Source: Silvibacterium bohemicum (lineage in GTDB: Bacteria; Acidobacteriota; Terriglobia; Terriglobales; Acidobacteriaceae). Taken from it: 64,000 bases of DNA. The stretch lies in NCBI RefSeq assembly GCF_001006305.1, contig NZ_LBHJ01000020.1, forward strand, positions 186,001 to 250,000. The letters run 5' to 3'. Made by a program: the position numbers and the translations under genes. The notes beneath the pieces are model-generated. The model made no database searches, was not told where the DNA came from, and saw only the letters and a list, made by a program, of their open reading frames with translations. Positions 1-8,426 of this stretch are shown here, in pieces; positions within the stretch are counted from its first letter, which is position 1, and each line of letters begins with the position of its first letter.

Positions 1-970
1 TCGGACTCCAGACCGCCATGACAGCAAAGGCTCCCGTAGCATCCTTTGCGAACTGAATACCGATTGTGGAGAATCTGTCTTGATCTGCCTTGAAACTATG
101 GTCAGGGTTGAGATACAGGGAGTTATTCGCCAAATCAAGCACAACGATAAATTGCCTTAGAAAATCACTCCCCAGTAGACCGTCAACCCCGGGATCGGCA
201 AAGAAGCCGACGGACGTCGGTGGCTGTACCCTCATTGGCAGATTCCGATAGGAAGTGTGTCCAATAGTCACCTGTTGGATACACACCAACTTAGAAGTCA
301 CCGATGTGCCCGGTGAACGAACACCATCGATGAGCGAGACTATTGTTTTGTTCTGGTTCAGTTTCGCCCATCCGCTTTGTGACAGAGCGCTGAAGTTCGT
401 GCCTGTATCAAGCAGGAAGTTCAACGGTACTCCCCCGAAGTTCAGGTACGCGAAATATCGATTTCCAACGCTACGCAGCTTGATGGGAAGACCATGATGC
501 GTACCGAATGAATGGTCGAACGTAACGGACCCTGCAGAATAATCAAATGTGACCGTAAATCTGCGAAGGAAATCATTTCCCACGACACCATCGATGTGTA
601 CCCCAAGCGCTCTGGAATTTGCTGTCAAATCATCCGTCAAAACCCTTAGATTTCTGCTGTGAATGGATAGGGTGTCGAGATCAGTTACGAGCATAACCTC
701 GGTCTTATCCGAGGAGTAAGGTCTCAGAATATCCGCGTTTCCAACCGGGTGGAGACCAAGTCGCTCTGCGAACTCTCGATCAAGAAGAGAGTGCTCTGCA
801 CCTGTGTCGAGAAGTAGAATAGCCGGCGATCCATTCACTCTGGCATCTACCAAGAACGTACCGTCGATGTTATGCGACTGCGCATCCGCCGCCCTAATAA
901 GAATTCCGTTCAGGACGCTGAGACATATGAACAGCAGCATTCTTCCGAGAACTCGTGGTGTGGATTTCAT
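1..970 (-). CDS. Retropepsin-like aspartic protease, two catalytic lobes (3' end outside window)
   Basis: The minus frame is open from ATG at 970-968 to the window edge, giving at least 323 residues; the C-terminus lies outside. The N-terminus has a basic start and a hydrophobic run ending near ADAQS, which looks like a signal peptide, so an envelope location is likely. Two similar lobes each carry an aspartic-protease DTG motif: LLLDTGAEHSLLD around residues 61-73 and FLLDTGTNFSALS around residues 185-197. Each lobe is followed by a hydrophobic GxxGxDFL-like segment (VVGNDFL, LLGSDFL), as in clan AA pepsin/retropepsin proteins. The start lies 38 bases downstream of the copper ATPase stop on the same strand, so it may be the last gene of that transcript. 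The substrate is unknown. The family call is from the motifs; a role in copper stress is only inferred from position. Confidence 0.8.
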   Translation of the reverse strand, partial: MKSTPRVLGRMLLFICLSVLNGILIRAADAQSHNIDGTFLVDARVNGSPAILLLDTGAEHSLLDREFAERLGLHPVGNADILRPYSSDKTEVMLVTDLDTLSIHSRNLRVLTDDLTANSRALGVHIDGVVGNDFLRRFTVTFDYSAGSVTFDHSFGTHHGLPIKLRSVGNRYFAYLNFGGVPLNFLLDTGTNFSALSQSGWAKLNQNKTIVSLIDGVRSPGTSVTSKLVCIQQVTIGHTSYRNLPMRVQPPTSVGFFADPGVDGLLGSDFLRQFIVVLDLANNSLYLNPDHSFKADQDRFSTIGIQFAKDATGAFAVMAVWSP

Positions 971-1008
971 GCAGTGTGCGAGTGTGAATGCGATCAATAT
1001 CCCACCAT

Positions 1009-3375
1009 CTACCGTTTGAGTGAACTTGTTCGTAGCCTTAAGGAGTTCGCGATAACTGAGACTGAGCTGAAACTCATGGCTGCGGCCGCAATCATGGGAT
1101 TCAGCAGCAATCCAAAGAACGGGTACAGAACACCTGCCGCAAGCGGCACCCCCAGAGCGTTGTAAAAAAACGCGAAAAACAGGTTCTGGCGAATATTGCT
1201 CATCGTGCGTTGACTTAGCCGTCTGGCTTTCACAATCCCGCGAAGATCGCCTTTCACGAGCGTGATGCCTCCTGTCTCCATCGCCACGTCCGTCCCTGTT
1301 CCCATGGCGATTCCTACATGCGCCTGTGCGAGTGCTGGCGCATCGTTTACCCCATCACCGGCCATAGCGACAATTGCCCCTTGTGACTGGAGCCTCTTGA
1401 CGACCTCCGCCTTTTTCTCGGGCAACACATCTGCCTCAAACTCGATTCCGAGCCTTCGGGCGACGGCAGCGGCGGTTGTGTGGTTGTCACCCGTGACCAT
1501 GACGACCTTAATGCCTTCTTGCTTCAACTGCTGAATGGCCTCAAGGGCCGATTTCTTGATAGGGTCAGCGACCGCAATAAGACCAGCGCACTGACCGTCA
1601 GATGCGACAAACATAACCGTCTGGCCCTCCTTGCGAAGACTTTCCGCCCGTTCTTGTAGCGTGTCGGAAGAGGCACCAAGATCCTGCATAAGAGCAGCGT
1701 TTCCGACTCCAATTCGCCTGCCCATTAAGGTTCCAGTGACACCTTTTCCCGTAATCGACTGAAACTCTCCCACTGCGATTAACTCGATATTCTTCTCCTT
1801 GGCTCCAGCAATAATGGCCGCAGCAAGCGGATGCTCGCTGGCCTTTTCGAGGCTGGCTACCGACTGGAGGAGCGGGGCTTCTTCGAAACCTTCTACCGAG
1901 ACAATCGCCGTGAGGCGCGGCTTTCCTTCGGTGAGGGTGCCGGTTTTGTCCACGACAAGGGTGTCCACCTTCTCAAAAATCTCCAGCGCCTCAGCATTGC
2001 GGATCAGTATTCCCTCGCTGGCCCCGCGGCCTGTGCCGACCATGATGGCCATCGGGGTAGCCAGTCCGAGAGCGCAGGGGCAGGCAATAATCAGCACAGC
2101 TACCGCATTCACCAGTGCGTGCGCATAGTGGGGCGGAGGCCCGAAGATTGCCCATATAACAAACGTAATGGCAGACGCGACTATGACCGCGGGAACGAAA
2201 TAATAAGCGACAGTATCTGCAAGCCGCTGAATAGGAGCGCGTGTCCTCTGTGCTTCACTCACCATTTTTACGATTTGCGAGAGCAGCGTATCGGCACCAA
2301 CCCGCTCCGCATTCATCACGAAACTTCCGGTTCCGTTAATCGTGCCGCCGACTACCTTTGCGCCCTCTGTTTTCTCGACCGGAATTGGCTCGCCACTCAC
2401 CATCGACTCGTCTACAGAGCTGCGTCCTTCGACTACAGAACCATCCGTTGGAATCTTTTCTCCTGGACGCACACGAAGGTGATCTCCAACTTGAATCTCA
2501 CTAAGAGCGACATCGGCTTCGTTTCCATCTTCGGAGACTCGACGAGCAGTCTTTGGCGCAAGCCCTAGGAGAGCTTTGATCGCGCCGCTGGTTTGGCTGC
2601 GGGCCTTCAACTCCAATACCTGGCCGAGTAGAACCAGTATCGTGATGACCGTTGCCGCCTCGAAGTAGAGGCCGAGACTGCCGGACATGTCGCGGAACGT
2701 GGCAGGAAAGATACCAGGCGCAACAACGGCAGCGACACTGTAGAGATAAGCAGCACCTGTACCAATCGCAATCAGTGTGAACATATTCGGGCTACGGTGA
2801 ACGATCGAAGCCCAGCCACGCTCAAAGAATGGCCAACCTGCCCACAAAACCACTGGTGTCGCAAGCGCAAGCTCAATCCATCCGAGCAACTGGCTCGTCA
2901 GGAGATGCTGAAGCGGATGGAAGGGCAGAATATCTGAAACCATGACGGCAAGCAGTGGAAGAGTGAGAGCGCTACCGATCCAAAAGCGTCGCATCATACT
3001 GAGCAATTCAGGATTCGCCGCGTCAGCCGATACATTGCGGGGTTCAAGCGCCATGCCGCAGATGGGACATTGCCCCGGCCCGTCGCGTACGATCTGTGGG
3101 TGCATGGGACAGGTGTATTTTCCTTGTGTGGATGCAGAGGCAACTGGCTTGATAGCCGCTTGCGCCTCGGCGTCGGGCTGAAGAAGGGGAAGCCTTGCGT
3201 CCGACTGCGCATACTGCGTAGGGTTGAGATCGAATTTCTTCTTACATCCGGGTGAGCAGAACGAGTAAGTCACCCCTTGATACGGACTCTGTCCTGCCGC
3301 TTTCGCAGGATCGACCTGCATACCGCATACGGGATCCTTCACAAGGCTTGCCGATGTTTCTGAACGGTGACCCAT
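1009..3375 (-). CDS. copA: Copper-translocating P1B-type ATPase with YHS and heavy-metal-binding domains
   Basis: A 788-residue inner-membrane ATPase that exports Cu(I) (or Ag) from the cytoplasm at the cost of ATP. The order is an N-terminal YHS domain ([10 protein letters not shown] near residue 15, then CSPGCKKKF), a second metal-binding segment [10 protein letters not shown]...[10 protein letters not shown] near residues 88-113, then the P-type core. In the core I see the TGES-type actuator loop ([13 protein letters not shown]), the CPC transport motif ([12 protein letters not shown]), the phosphorylation site [12 protein letters not shown], the HP motif (SEHPLAAA) and the hinge [10 protein letters not shown]. 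There is no classical CxxC HMA domain; the YHS/CPICG pair takes its place. It lies 90 bases downstream of the molybdopterin oxidoreductase gene in the copper block. CPC and DKTGT make the family certain; specificity for copper is by family and neighbourhood. Confidence 0.95.
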   Translation of the reverse strand: MGHRSETSASLVKDPVCGMQVDPAKAAGQSPYQGVTYSFCSPGCKKKFDLNPTQYAQSDARLPLLQPDAEAQAAIKPVASASTQGKYTCPMHPQIVRDGPGQCPICGMALEPRNVSADAANPELLSMMRRFWIGSALTLPLLAVMVSDILPFHPLQHLLTSQLLGWIELALATPVVLWAGWPFFERGWASIVHRSPNMFTLIAIGTGAAYLYSVAAVVAPGIFPATFRDMSGSLGLYFEAATVITILVLLGQVLELKARSQTSGAIKALLGLAPKTARRVSEDGNEADVALSEIQVGDHLRVRPGEKIPTDGSVVEGRSSVDESMVSGEPIPVEKTEGAKVVGGTINGTGSFVMNAERVGADTLLSQIVKMVSEAQRTRAPIQRLADTVAYYFVPAVIVASAITFVIWAIFGPPPHYAHALVNAVAVLIIACPCALGLATPMAIMVGTGRGASEGILIRNAEALEIFEKVDTLVVDKTGTLTEGKPRLTAIVSVEGFEEAPLLQSVASLEKASEHPLAAAIIAGAKEKNIELIAVGEFQSITGKGVTGTLMGRRIGVGNAALMQDLGASSDTLQERAESLRKEGQTVMFVASDGQCAGLIAVADPIKKSALEAIQQLKQEGIKVVMVTGDNHTTAAAVARRLGIEFEADVLPEKKAEVVKRLQSQGAIVAMAGDGVNDAPALAQAHVGIAMGTGTDVAMETGGITLVKGDLRGIVKARRLSQRTMSNIRQNLFFAFFYNALGVPLAAGVLYPFFGLLLNPMIAAAAMSFSSVSVIANSLRLRTSSLKR

Positions 3376-3465
3376 ATCTTTCTCCTGACTTCCCTATCAC
3401 TGCTGGCGCATAATGCCGCCGGATCTTATAGGCTCTAGTTGTAGCTCTCCCACGGTCCGAGATCG

Positions 3466-4440
3466 CTAGAGACCAGCGTAGTAGTCGTATCCCTGTTCAT
3501 GCCAATAGTCGCGCGGCCTCGTGTTCGTGTAAGTGATTCGACCTATCTGTTTGATCTGCTTGACGCCGTATTTGAGGGGTGTCACCAGCCGAAGGGGAGC
3601 ACCGTGGTCCGGTGTCAGAGCTTGACCGTTCAGCTCATAGGCAAGCAATGTCTGTGGATGCAGCGCAACCTGGCGTTCGATACCAACGTAATACTGACCG
3701 TCCGGCGTCTCGAAGGCGATGTACTCAGGAAGGCCCGCCACAAATTCGGTGGAATAGAGTTGGCTGGCGCTCTCGATATGCGGCGGAAACGCGGCGAGAA
3801 GGTCACGCAGACGCACTCCGCTCCAGTAAACGATCTCGCTCCAGCCCTCAATGCACTTGAATTCCGTGACCATTTCGACGTGTGGGAGTTTCTTCACATC
3901 CGCCATCGTGAGCAGTAGCCCCGGAATACTTCGATGAGCCTTCTCCGGCATCTCCATCGGTTTCATAGTCACATCAGCGCCTTTGGCATCGTCCTCGTGT
4001 GTGACCAGTTTCTTAGGCACCCCGGTACCTGTGTCTACGGACTCTGCGGTCGAAGGGTTGGTTCCGTACATCCATAAGGTGATGTCTTTGCTGTACTGCA
4101 CGTAAGAAGCAGGGTGCTCAACACCGACGAGCTGAAGTCTCCAATCCTCAATCTTCAGATCGGCGAGTCCAATGTCCCCGTTACGACGGAAGGAGCGCAC
4201 CGCCTTCGACCGCTCGTATTCTGGGGCACGAGTTCCTTCTCGGAAGAGCCCTCGTGCGATTGCGGCGTTAAAGTCCAGAACTTTTCTGAAAGGCGCATTG
4301 AGGCCGTCGATCCGGGACCAGCTATTGAGCCATTTCCAGAGCCCCCCACCTATGGCGGCTGCGGCTCCAGCGATCAGGAGACTACGGCGAGTACGACGGG
4401 GGATTTCACCGGGTTCAATGTCAAGGGGCGTCTTGTCCAC
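3466..4440 (-). CDS. Tat-exported molybdopterin-dependent oxidoreductase (sulfite oxidase/MsrP-like fold)
   Basis: A 324-residue protein from a GTG start at 4440. A strong GGGAGGAGG Shine-Dalgarno lies just upstream; the longer ATG at 4539 has no such site and would overlap the previous gene by 119 bases. The N-terminus RRTRRSLLIAGAAAAIGGG is a twin-arginine export signal, so the protein folds with its cofactor before export. The body matches the oxidoreductase molybdopterin-binding fold of sulfite oxidases and MsrP/YedY; KCIEGWSEIVYWSG near residue 200 holds the probable Mo-ligand cysteine. The start overlaps the cytochrome b561-like gene by 20 bases, so the two are almost surely translated together and may form an electron-transfer pair like MsrPQ, which repairs oxidised methionine in periplasmic proteins. 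Methionine-sulfoxide repair here is inference; sulfite or another substrate is possible. Confidence 0.85.
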   Translation of the reverse strand: MDKTPLDIEPGEIPRRTRRSLLIAGAAAAIGGGLWKWLNSWSRIDGLNAPFRKVLDFNAAIARGLFREGTRAPEYERSKAVRSFRRNGDIGLADLKIEDWRLQLVGVEHPASYVQYSKDITLWMYGTNPSTAESVDTGTGVPKKLVTHEDDAKGADVTMKPMEMPEKAHRSIPGLLLTMADVKKLPHVEMVTEFKCIEGWSEIVYWSGVRLRDLLAAFPPHIESASQLYSTEFVAGLPEYIAFETPDGQYYVGIERQVALHPQTLLAYELNGQALTPDHGAPLRLVTPLKYGVKQIKQIGRITYTNTRPRDYWHEQGYDYYAGL

Positions 4441-5317
4441 TGGAGACCTCCTCCCGTTTAGTCGCCTGGGCTGGTACAACCTGATACCCGATAAGCATGG
4501 CGCGAAAGTTGTTCCATCCAGCTCGAATGACCTGCGCAACGTGCATCAGGAAAAAGCCAACGTAGGAGAGCGTCAGCCAGAAGTGGAACCATCGGGCCAT
4601 CTCATAGCCGCCGAGCAGGGCTGTGATGATATGAAGCTGAGTTGGCTTGTAGATGGCGAGTCCGGTCAGCAGCGAACCCACACCCATTAGAACTACACCC
4701 GTGTATGCGATCCGTTGCGCATCATTGAATTTCTGTTCTGGCAATGGACGCTTGCTGAGACCGAGATCATGCAACACGACATGAAATGCCCCTGCGAGTG
4801 AATGCCGCGTCGGCACTAAGTTACGCCATTCTCCAGACAAAACGGTATAGAGAACATAAGCGATTCCATTAAGCGCGAAAAACCACATGAAGAAGAAGTG
4901 GTATGCCAACCCCTGCGCAAGCTGATATTTGAGATTTAGATTGTTGTAAAACCACCTCGGGAAGAATCGGAACAGCGTCCAGTCTCCAATTCCAATACGG
5001 TAGACGTGGTGGGCATTGAGCCCTTCGTGCTGCGAGTCGGCCCAATAGATGAGAATGCCCGAGTAGATCATTACGAACAGCAATGGGAAGTTGATCCAGT
5101 GCATCCAGCGGGTTGCAAGCGAATGCTTGTACTCGACCCTAACCGTCGTCCGCTTTCGTTCAGCAGGCTTAGGTTCTTGGTCAGCGTTCGATTCTTCTGC
5201 CTGCACACCAAGAGCAGGAGCGTCAGTCTCGATAACCTGACGCTCCCCAGGCAGAGATGATTTTTCTGGTGGCGGATTCGATGAATCGTCTAGTCGTATC
5301 CCGTTGCTCTCGTCCAT
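4421..5317 (-). CDS. Cytochrome b561-type (Ni,Fe-hydrogenase/thiosulfate reductase cytochrome b) membrane subunit
   Basis: A 298-residue protein. The first ~65 residues are polar and charged, rich in Glu and Pro. About four transmembrane helices follow, with histidines placed for heme b: SLATRWMHWINFPLL near residue 67, GLAYHFFFMWFFALN, and RWFHFWLTLSYVGFFLMHV near the end. It starts 13 bases after the upstream adaptor gene stop and overlaps the downstream molybdopterin oxidoreductase gene by 20 bases, so it sits inside the copper operon. It probably passes electrons from quinol to the periplasmic molybdoenzyme; that partnership is inferred from the overlap. The long acidic N-terminal tail is not usual for the family. 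Confidence 0.85.
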   Translation of the reverse strand: MDESNGIRLDDSSNPPPEKSSLPGERQVIETDAPALGVQAEESNADQEPKPAERKRTTVRVEYKHSLATRWMHWINFPLLFVMIYSGILIYWADSQHEGLNAHHVYRIGIGDWTLFRFFPRWFYNNLNLKYQLAQGLAYHFFFMWFFALNGIAYVLYTVLSGEWRNLVPTRHSLAGAFHVVLHDLGLSKRPLPEQKFNDAQRIAYTGVVLMGVGSLLTGLAIYKPTQLHIITALLGGYEMARWFHFWLTLSYVGFFLMHVAQVIRAGWNNFRAMLIGYQVVPAQATKREEVSSGQDAP

Positions 5318-5330
5318 GACCTTACCGCCT

Positions 5331-6641
5331 CTACAGTTCGGGATGCTGACGTATAGCTTCGGCCTTGAGGATGAAGCTGCCTTCCTTGACTACTTCGTCA
5401 TTGAGTTTCAGCCCGTCCAGAACGGGATAGAAACCGTTTGACACAGGGCCAAGTTTGACTTGCCGGACGGCAAAGCTACCTTCGCTGTCACTGACTGGAA
5501 GGAAGACATAACGCTTCTCGCCGATGTCCTGCACCGCCGAGTCGGGAACCGTGAGACCTTTGCCGCCCGCGGACATGAATGTGACATCCACATACATAGC
5601 GAGCCGCAAGCTCTCGTCGGGATTCGCAACCTCGATTCGAGCCTGCGCCGTGCGAGTGCTGGGATCTACCTGGGGCTGGATGTAGACAACACGGCCTTTC
5701 CAGACTCGGCCCGGATAGGCGGGGGCTGTTACCTCAGCAGTTGTTCCGACATGAATCGTCGAGAAGTCCTTCTCGTTGATGCTTGCCATCACCCATACCG
5801 TTGATAGGTCCGCCACCGTAAACAGTTCCTGCGCCATGTTCGTAACCAGCCCCAGGTTTGCGGTGCGTGTCAGCACGATGCCGTTGATGGGCGCCGGCAC
5901 AGAGAGATTCGCGTCAATTTGTTCGGCTTGTTTCAACGCGGCTATCTGGCGGTCGCTCGCACCCAACAAATGCAGCTTCTCCAGCGCAGCGCGCACATGG
6001 GCTTCGTGTGCAAGATGATCTGCTGTCACCTCTTCCTCTTCCTGCTGGCTGGCGGCTCCGAGCTTGACGAGGTTCTCGGTACGTAGCAGCTTTTTGTGAT
6101 CTGCTTCCAGCGCAGCCATCATCGCGAGATACTCTGTTTCGGCTTCCGCGAGGTCGCTGCTGAAGATCACCGCCATCGGCTGGCCGCGCCGCACATGATC
6201 GCCAAGCACCACAGGAACCTGCCTGACAACACCTCCGACTAAAGGCGTGACATGCACTTCTTTGTACTCATCCACGTTGACGACTCCAGGAACACGAAGT
6301 GTGCTGGCCGTCTCCTGCATGTCTACATGGGCGGTTTGAATCTGCGCCTTTTTTAGATCGTCCGGTCCAAGCTCTACCTGTACTCCTGCGTTGGACGGGG
6401 TTGAGTCCATTGCATCGTCGTTGGCTGGAGATGGCTTAGACGACATGGACGACATCGATGCCATATCGGACATACTGGACATGGGCGCTTCTTCCTTTGC
6501 CTTTGCCTTTGGTCTGGCAATGTGTTGTGTGCTGAACCAAATCCAGGCTCCGACAACGAGAATTACAACTGCGCCAAGGCCGATCCACATCATGCGGCGA
6601 CGCGGGGTATAGGTCGTTTCCGTCTTATCTATATTTTGCAT
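5331..6641 (-). CDS. cusB: RND efflux periplasmic adaptor, CusB/CzcB type
   Basis: A 436-residue membrane-fusion protein. A single N-terminal membrane anchor (MMWIGLGAVVILVVGAWIW) is followed by a Met/Ser-rich linker (MSSMSDMASMSSMSS near residues 54-68) that could bind Cu(I). Then come the lipoyl/barrel-sandwich half (VTPLVGGVVRQVPVVLGDHV), an alpha-helical hairpin (about residues 165-235) and the beta-barrel half (VWVMASINEKDFSTI). It bridges the inner-membrane CusA pump to the TolC-type channel across the periplasm. The start is 11 bases after the outer-membrane channel gene stop. Family membership is clear; copper or silver rather than zinc or cobalt is inferred from the Met-rich linker and the neighbouring CopA. 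Confidence 0.92.
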   Translation of the reverse strand: MQNIDKTETTYTPRRRMMWIGLGAVVILVVGAWIWFSTQHIARPKAKAKEEAPMSSMSDMASMSSMSSKPSPANDDAMDSTPSNAGVQVELGPDDLKKAQIQTAHVDMQETASTLRVPGVVNVDEYKEVHVTPLVGGVVRQVPVVLGDHVRRGQPMAVIFSSDLAEAETEYLAMMAALEADHKKLLRTENLVKLGAASQQEEEEVTADHLAHEAHVRAALEKLHLLGASDRQIAALKQAEQIDANLSVPAPINGIVLTRTANLGLVTNMAQELFTVADLSTVWVMASINEKDFSTIHVGTTAEVTAPAYPGRVWKGRVVYIQPQVDPSTRTAQARIEVANPDESLRLAMYVDVTFMSAGGKGLTVPDSAVQDIGEKRYVFLPVSDSEGSFAVRQVKLGPVSNGFYPVLDGLKLNDEVVKEGSFILKAEAIRQHPEL

Positions 6642-6652
6642 GGCTTCACCTT

Positions 6653-7996
6653 TCAGGGCAGGTTGGTTCCGACAGCTTGTTCGAGGGCAATGCGCGCCGC
6701 ATACGCGTCGAGCAAGATATCCGTATATCCGGTTTCGATATCGATGTAACGGCGCTGTTCTGCGATGACATCGAGTAGGGTAGTGCGACCGTAGCTGTAG
6801 GTCTGTCGAACGACGTCCAGGTTGTGATTTGCCTGGTCGCGGACACCACTCCGGTAGACCATAACCCGAGTCTGAGCGCCATTGAGCCGGACGAGATTTT
6901 GTGAGACCTCATGCCGAAGACTCAGGTTGACCGCCGCGACCTGACTGCGTGCCGCCTGAATCGCCGCTGTGTCCGACACGACAGCGCCTTGATTGCGATT
7001 GAAGAGCGGCAGATCGATGTTGAGTCCGAAGGTAGCATAGTTGAATGTCTGACGTATCGGAGTAAGGTTTCCCGCCGCATCGAATCCTTGCTGCGAAAAA
7101 CCGCTATCCGGGCGCTGATAACCGCCGAATATACTGGCGTCTGGCTTTGCCGTTGTCTTATCTAGACGAAGCTCTGCGTTAGCCAGAGCCTCGTTCGCTC
7201 GTTGAAATGCCAAGTCAGGTCGATGATCCATCGCCAACTGGAGAAGCAGCTTTTGGTCATAGGTGAGAGGTGCGAGTTCCAGTGCCCCTTTCAATCGGAT
7301 GGACTCCTCCGGATCTATGCCCACAGCTTCCTTAAGAGCAAGCAACGCAATCTCTGTCTTGGCCTGATAGTCAATGCGCAAGGTTTCGATGCGGTTCACT
7401 TCGACACGCGTTTCGTCTGCATCGAGCGGCGGAGTGGCACCTTCACGCACGCGATCTTCCATGAGTTTCAGGAAGTCCTGATTCACCTGAAGAAGCTGCT
7501 CGACAAACATCAGATTACGAATGGAGGCGAGTGCCTCTCCAAAACGAGTTCGCACCTCTCCCGTGAGCAGGCGCTCCTGATCGGCCACACTCTGCTGCGT
7601 GGCGTCCTCCTTGCTCTGCGCGACTTCCGTGCGGCGGGCACGTCGTCCGTAGAGTTCCAACGGCAACATGCCGCCGACGTTAAAGCTGTTATCTCCGCCG
7701 TTCACTTCCTTGAGCCCACCAAGCGTAAGCGATGGGTTCTTACGCAAATTCGCCTGCACAACGTCACCTTTCGCCATAGCGATCTGCTGACGTTGCGCCA
7801 GCAACGTGGGATTGGATGCCAGAGCCCGCGTGACAAGTTCCGACTCGGTGACCCCCTGCTGAAGATCGAGAAAATCACTCGCGGGGCGAGACGCGATGTC
7901 TGGAGGCAGAACACTCTGCGCAGAGAGTGATAGAGAGCCTGCCAACACCACCGTCATCAATAACCACGGTCGATAAGTAAATAGCAGTCGTTTCAT
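6653..7996 (-). CDS. cusC: TolC-family outer-membrane efflux channel (CusC-like)
   Basis: A 447-residue outer-membrane efflux protein. The N-terminal signal peptide (WLLMTVVLAGSLSLSAQS) is followed by two OEP repeats with long heptad-like helices (GVTESELVTRALASNPTL; LLQLAMDHRPDLAFQRANEAL) and a C-terminal repeat ending ARIALEQAVGTNLP. It forms the trimeric exit duct for the RND pump. The start is 5 bases from the FixH-like lipoprotein stop and its end is 11 bases from the adaptor, so all are one transcript. No lipobox cysteine is visible at the signal-peptide end, so it is probably not lipidated as E. coli CusC is. The cusC name is by context. Confidence 0.9.
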   Translation of the reverse strand: MKRLLFTYRPWLLMTVVLAGSLSLSAQSVLPPDIASRPASDFLDLQQGVTESELVTRALASNPTLLAQRQQIAMAKGDVVQANLRKNPSLTLGGLKEVNGGDNSFNVGGMLPLELYGRRARRTEVAQSKEDATQQSVADQERLLTGEVRTRFGEALASIRNLMFVEQLLQVNQDFLKLMEDRVREGATPPLDADETRVEVNRIETLRIDYQAKTEIALLALKEAVGIDPEESIRLKGALELAPLTYDQKLLLQLAMDHRPDLAFQRANEALANAELRLDKTTAKPDASIFGGYQRPDSGFSQQGFDAAGNLTPIRQTFNYATFGLNIDLPLFNRNQGAVVSDTAAIQAARSQVAAVNLSLRHEVSQNLVRLNGAQTRVMVYRSGVRDQANHNLDVVRQTYSYGRTTLLDVIAEQRRYIDIETGYTDILLDAYAARIALEQAVGTNLP

Positions 7997-8001
7997 ATTC
8001 C

Positions 8002-8415
8002 CTACCTCACGTTGTTGTTGAAAGTTGTGTGACCCTGGCCGTATGGCCCGCTCCAGGAGAGGGTGAAGTGCCAGGCGCCGCTCATGGCGAAGTTCGAGGT
8101 CACCTTGTAGACCCCCGTTTGGCCAGCGGGCGTGATCTCGGCATCGCCCGACATTGGACTCATGCCGGGCATGGACATGTTCGAGCCGAGTTGCACATCG
8201 CCGACATCGGCGGGCTGTCCCTGGTCATCCTTGAACTGGATGACGAATTCATTCTGCCCCTGCATCAGCTCGCCGCTCTTGTTCAGGAGCACGATGGTGA
8301 GTTTCCCGACGGTCCGGGTAGCGGCGGGCTTCAGAGAGGAAAGATTGACTTTGTTGCCGTTACAGCCAGCCAGAGCAACAATGAACGTCAATAAGATCGC
8401 ATAGAAAGTCTTCAT
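8002..8415 (-). CDS. Met-rich FixH/YtkA-like lipoprotein of the Cus operon
   Basis: A 137-residue lipoprotein. The signal ends in a lipobox (FIVALAGC, Cys near residue 18) and the mature part has an immunoglobulin-like beta fold of the FixH/YtkA type: it ends WHFTLSWSGPYGQGHTTFN and contains GVYKVTSNFAMSGAWHF. A Met cluster, SNMSMPGMSPMSGD near residues 83-96, is a plausible Cu(I) site. It lies between cusA (11 bases) and cusC (5 bases). Such a protein could hand copper to the pump, the job CusF does elsewhere; no cusF-like gene is present. The chaperone role is inference; lipidation and fold are directly suggested by the sequence. Confidence 0.85.
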   Translation of the reverse strand: MKTFYAILLTFIVALAGCNGNKVNLSSLKPAATRTVGKLTIVLLNKSGELMQGQNEFVIQFKDDQGQPADVGDVQLGSNMSMPGMSPMSGDAEITPAGQTGVYKVTSNFAMSGAWHFTLSWSGPYGQGHTTFNNNVR

Positions 8416-8426
8416 AAAACTTCTCC

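Noticed and set aside
1831-2568. Long plus-strand frame opposite copA
   Set aside because: It is antisense to the ATPase core and shows only reverse-complement composition.
3466-4539. Longer start for the molybdoenzyme at 4539
   Set aside because: It would overlap the cytochrome gene by 119 bases; the GTG at 4440 has a strong ribosome site and places the Tat signal at the N-terminus.
7202-7930. 242-residue plus frame opposite the TolC-type gene
   Set aside because: It is antisense to a clear OEP gene.
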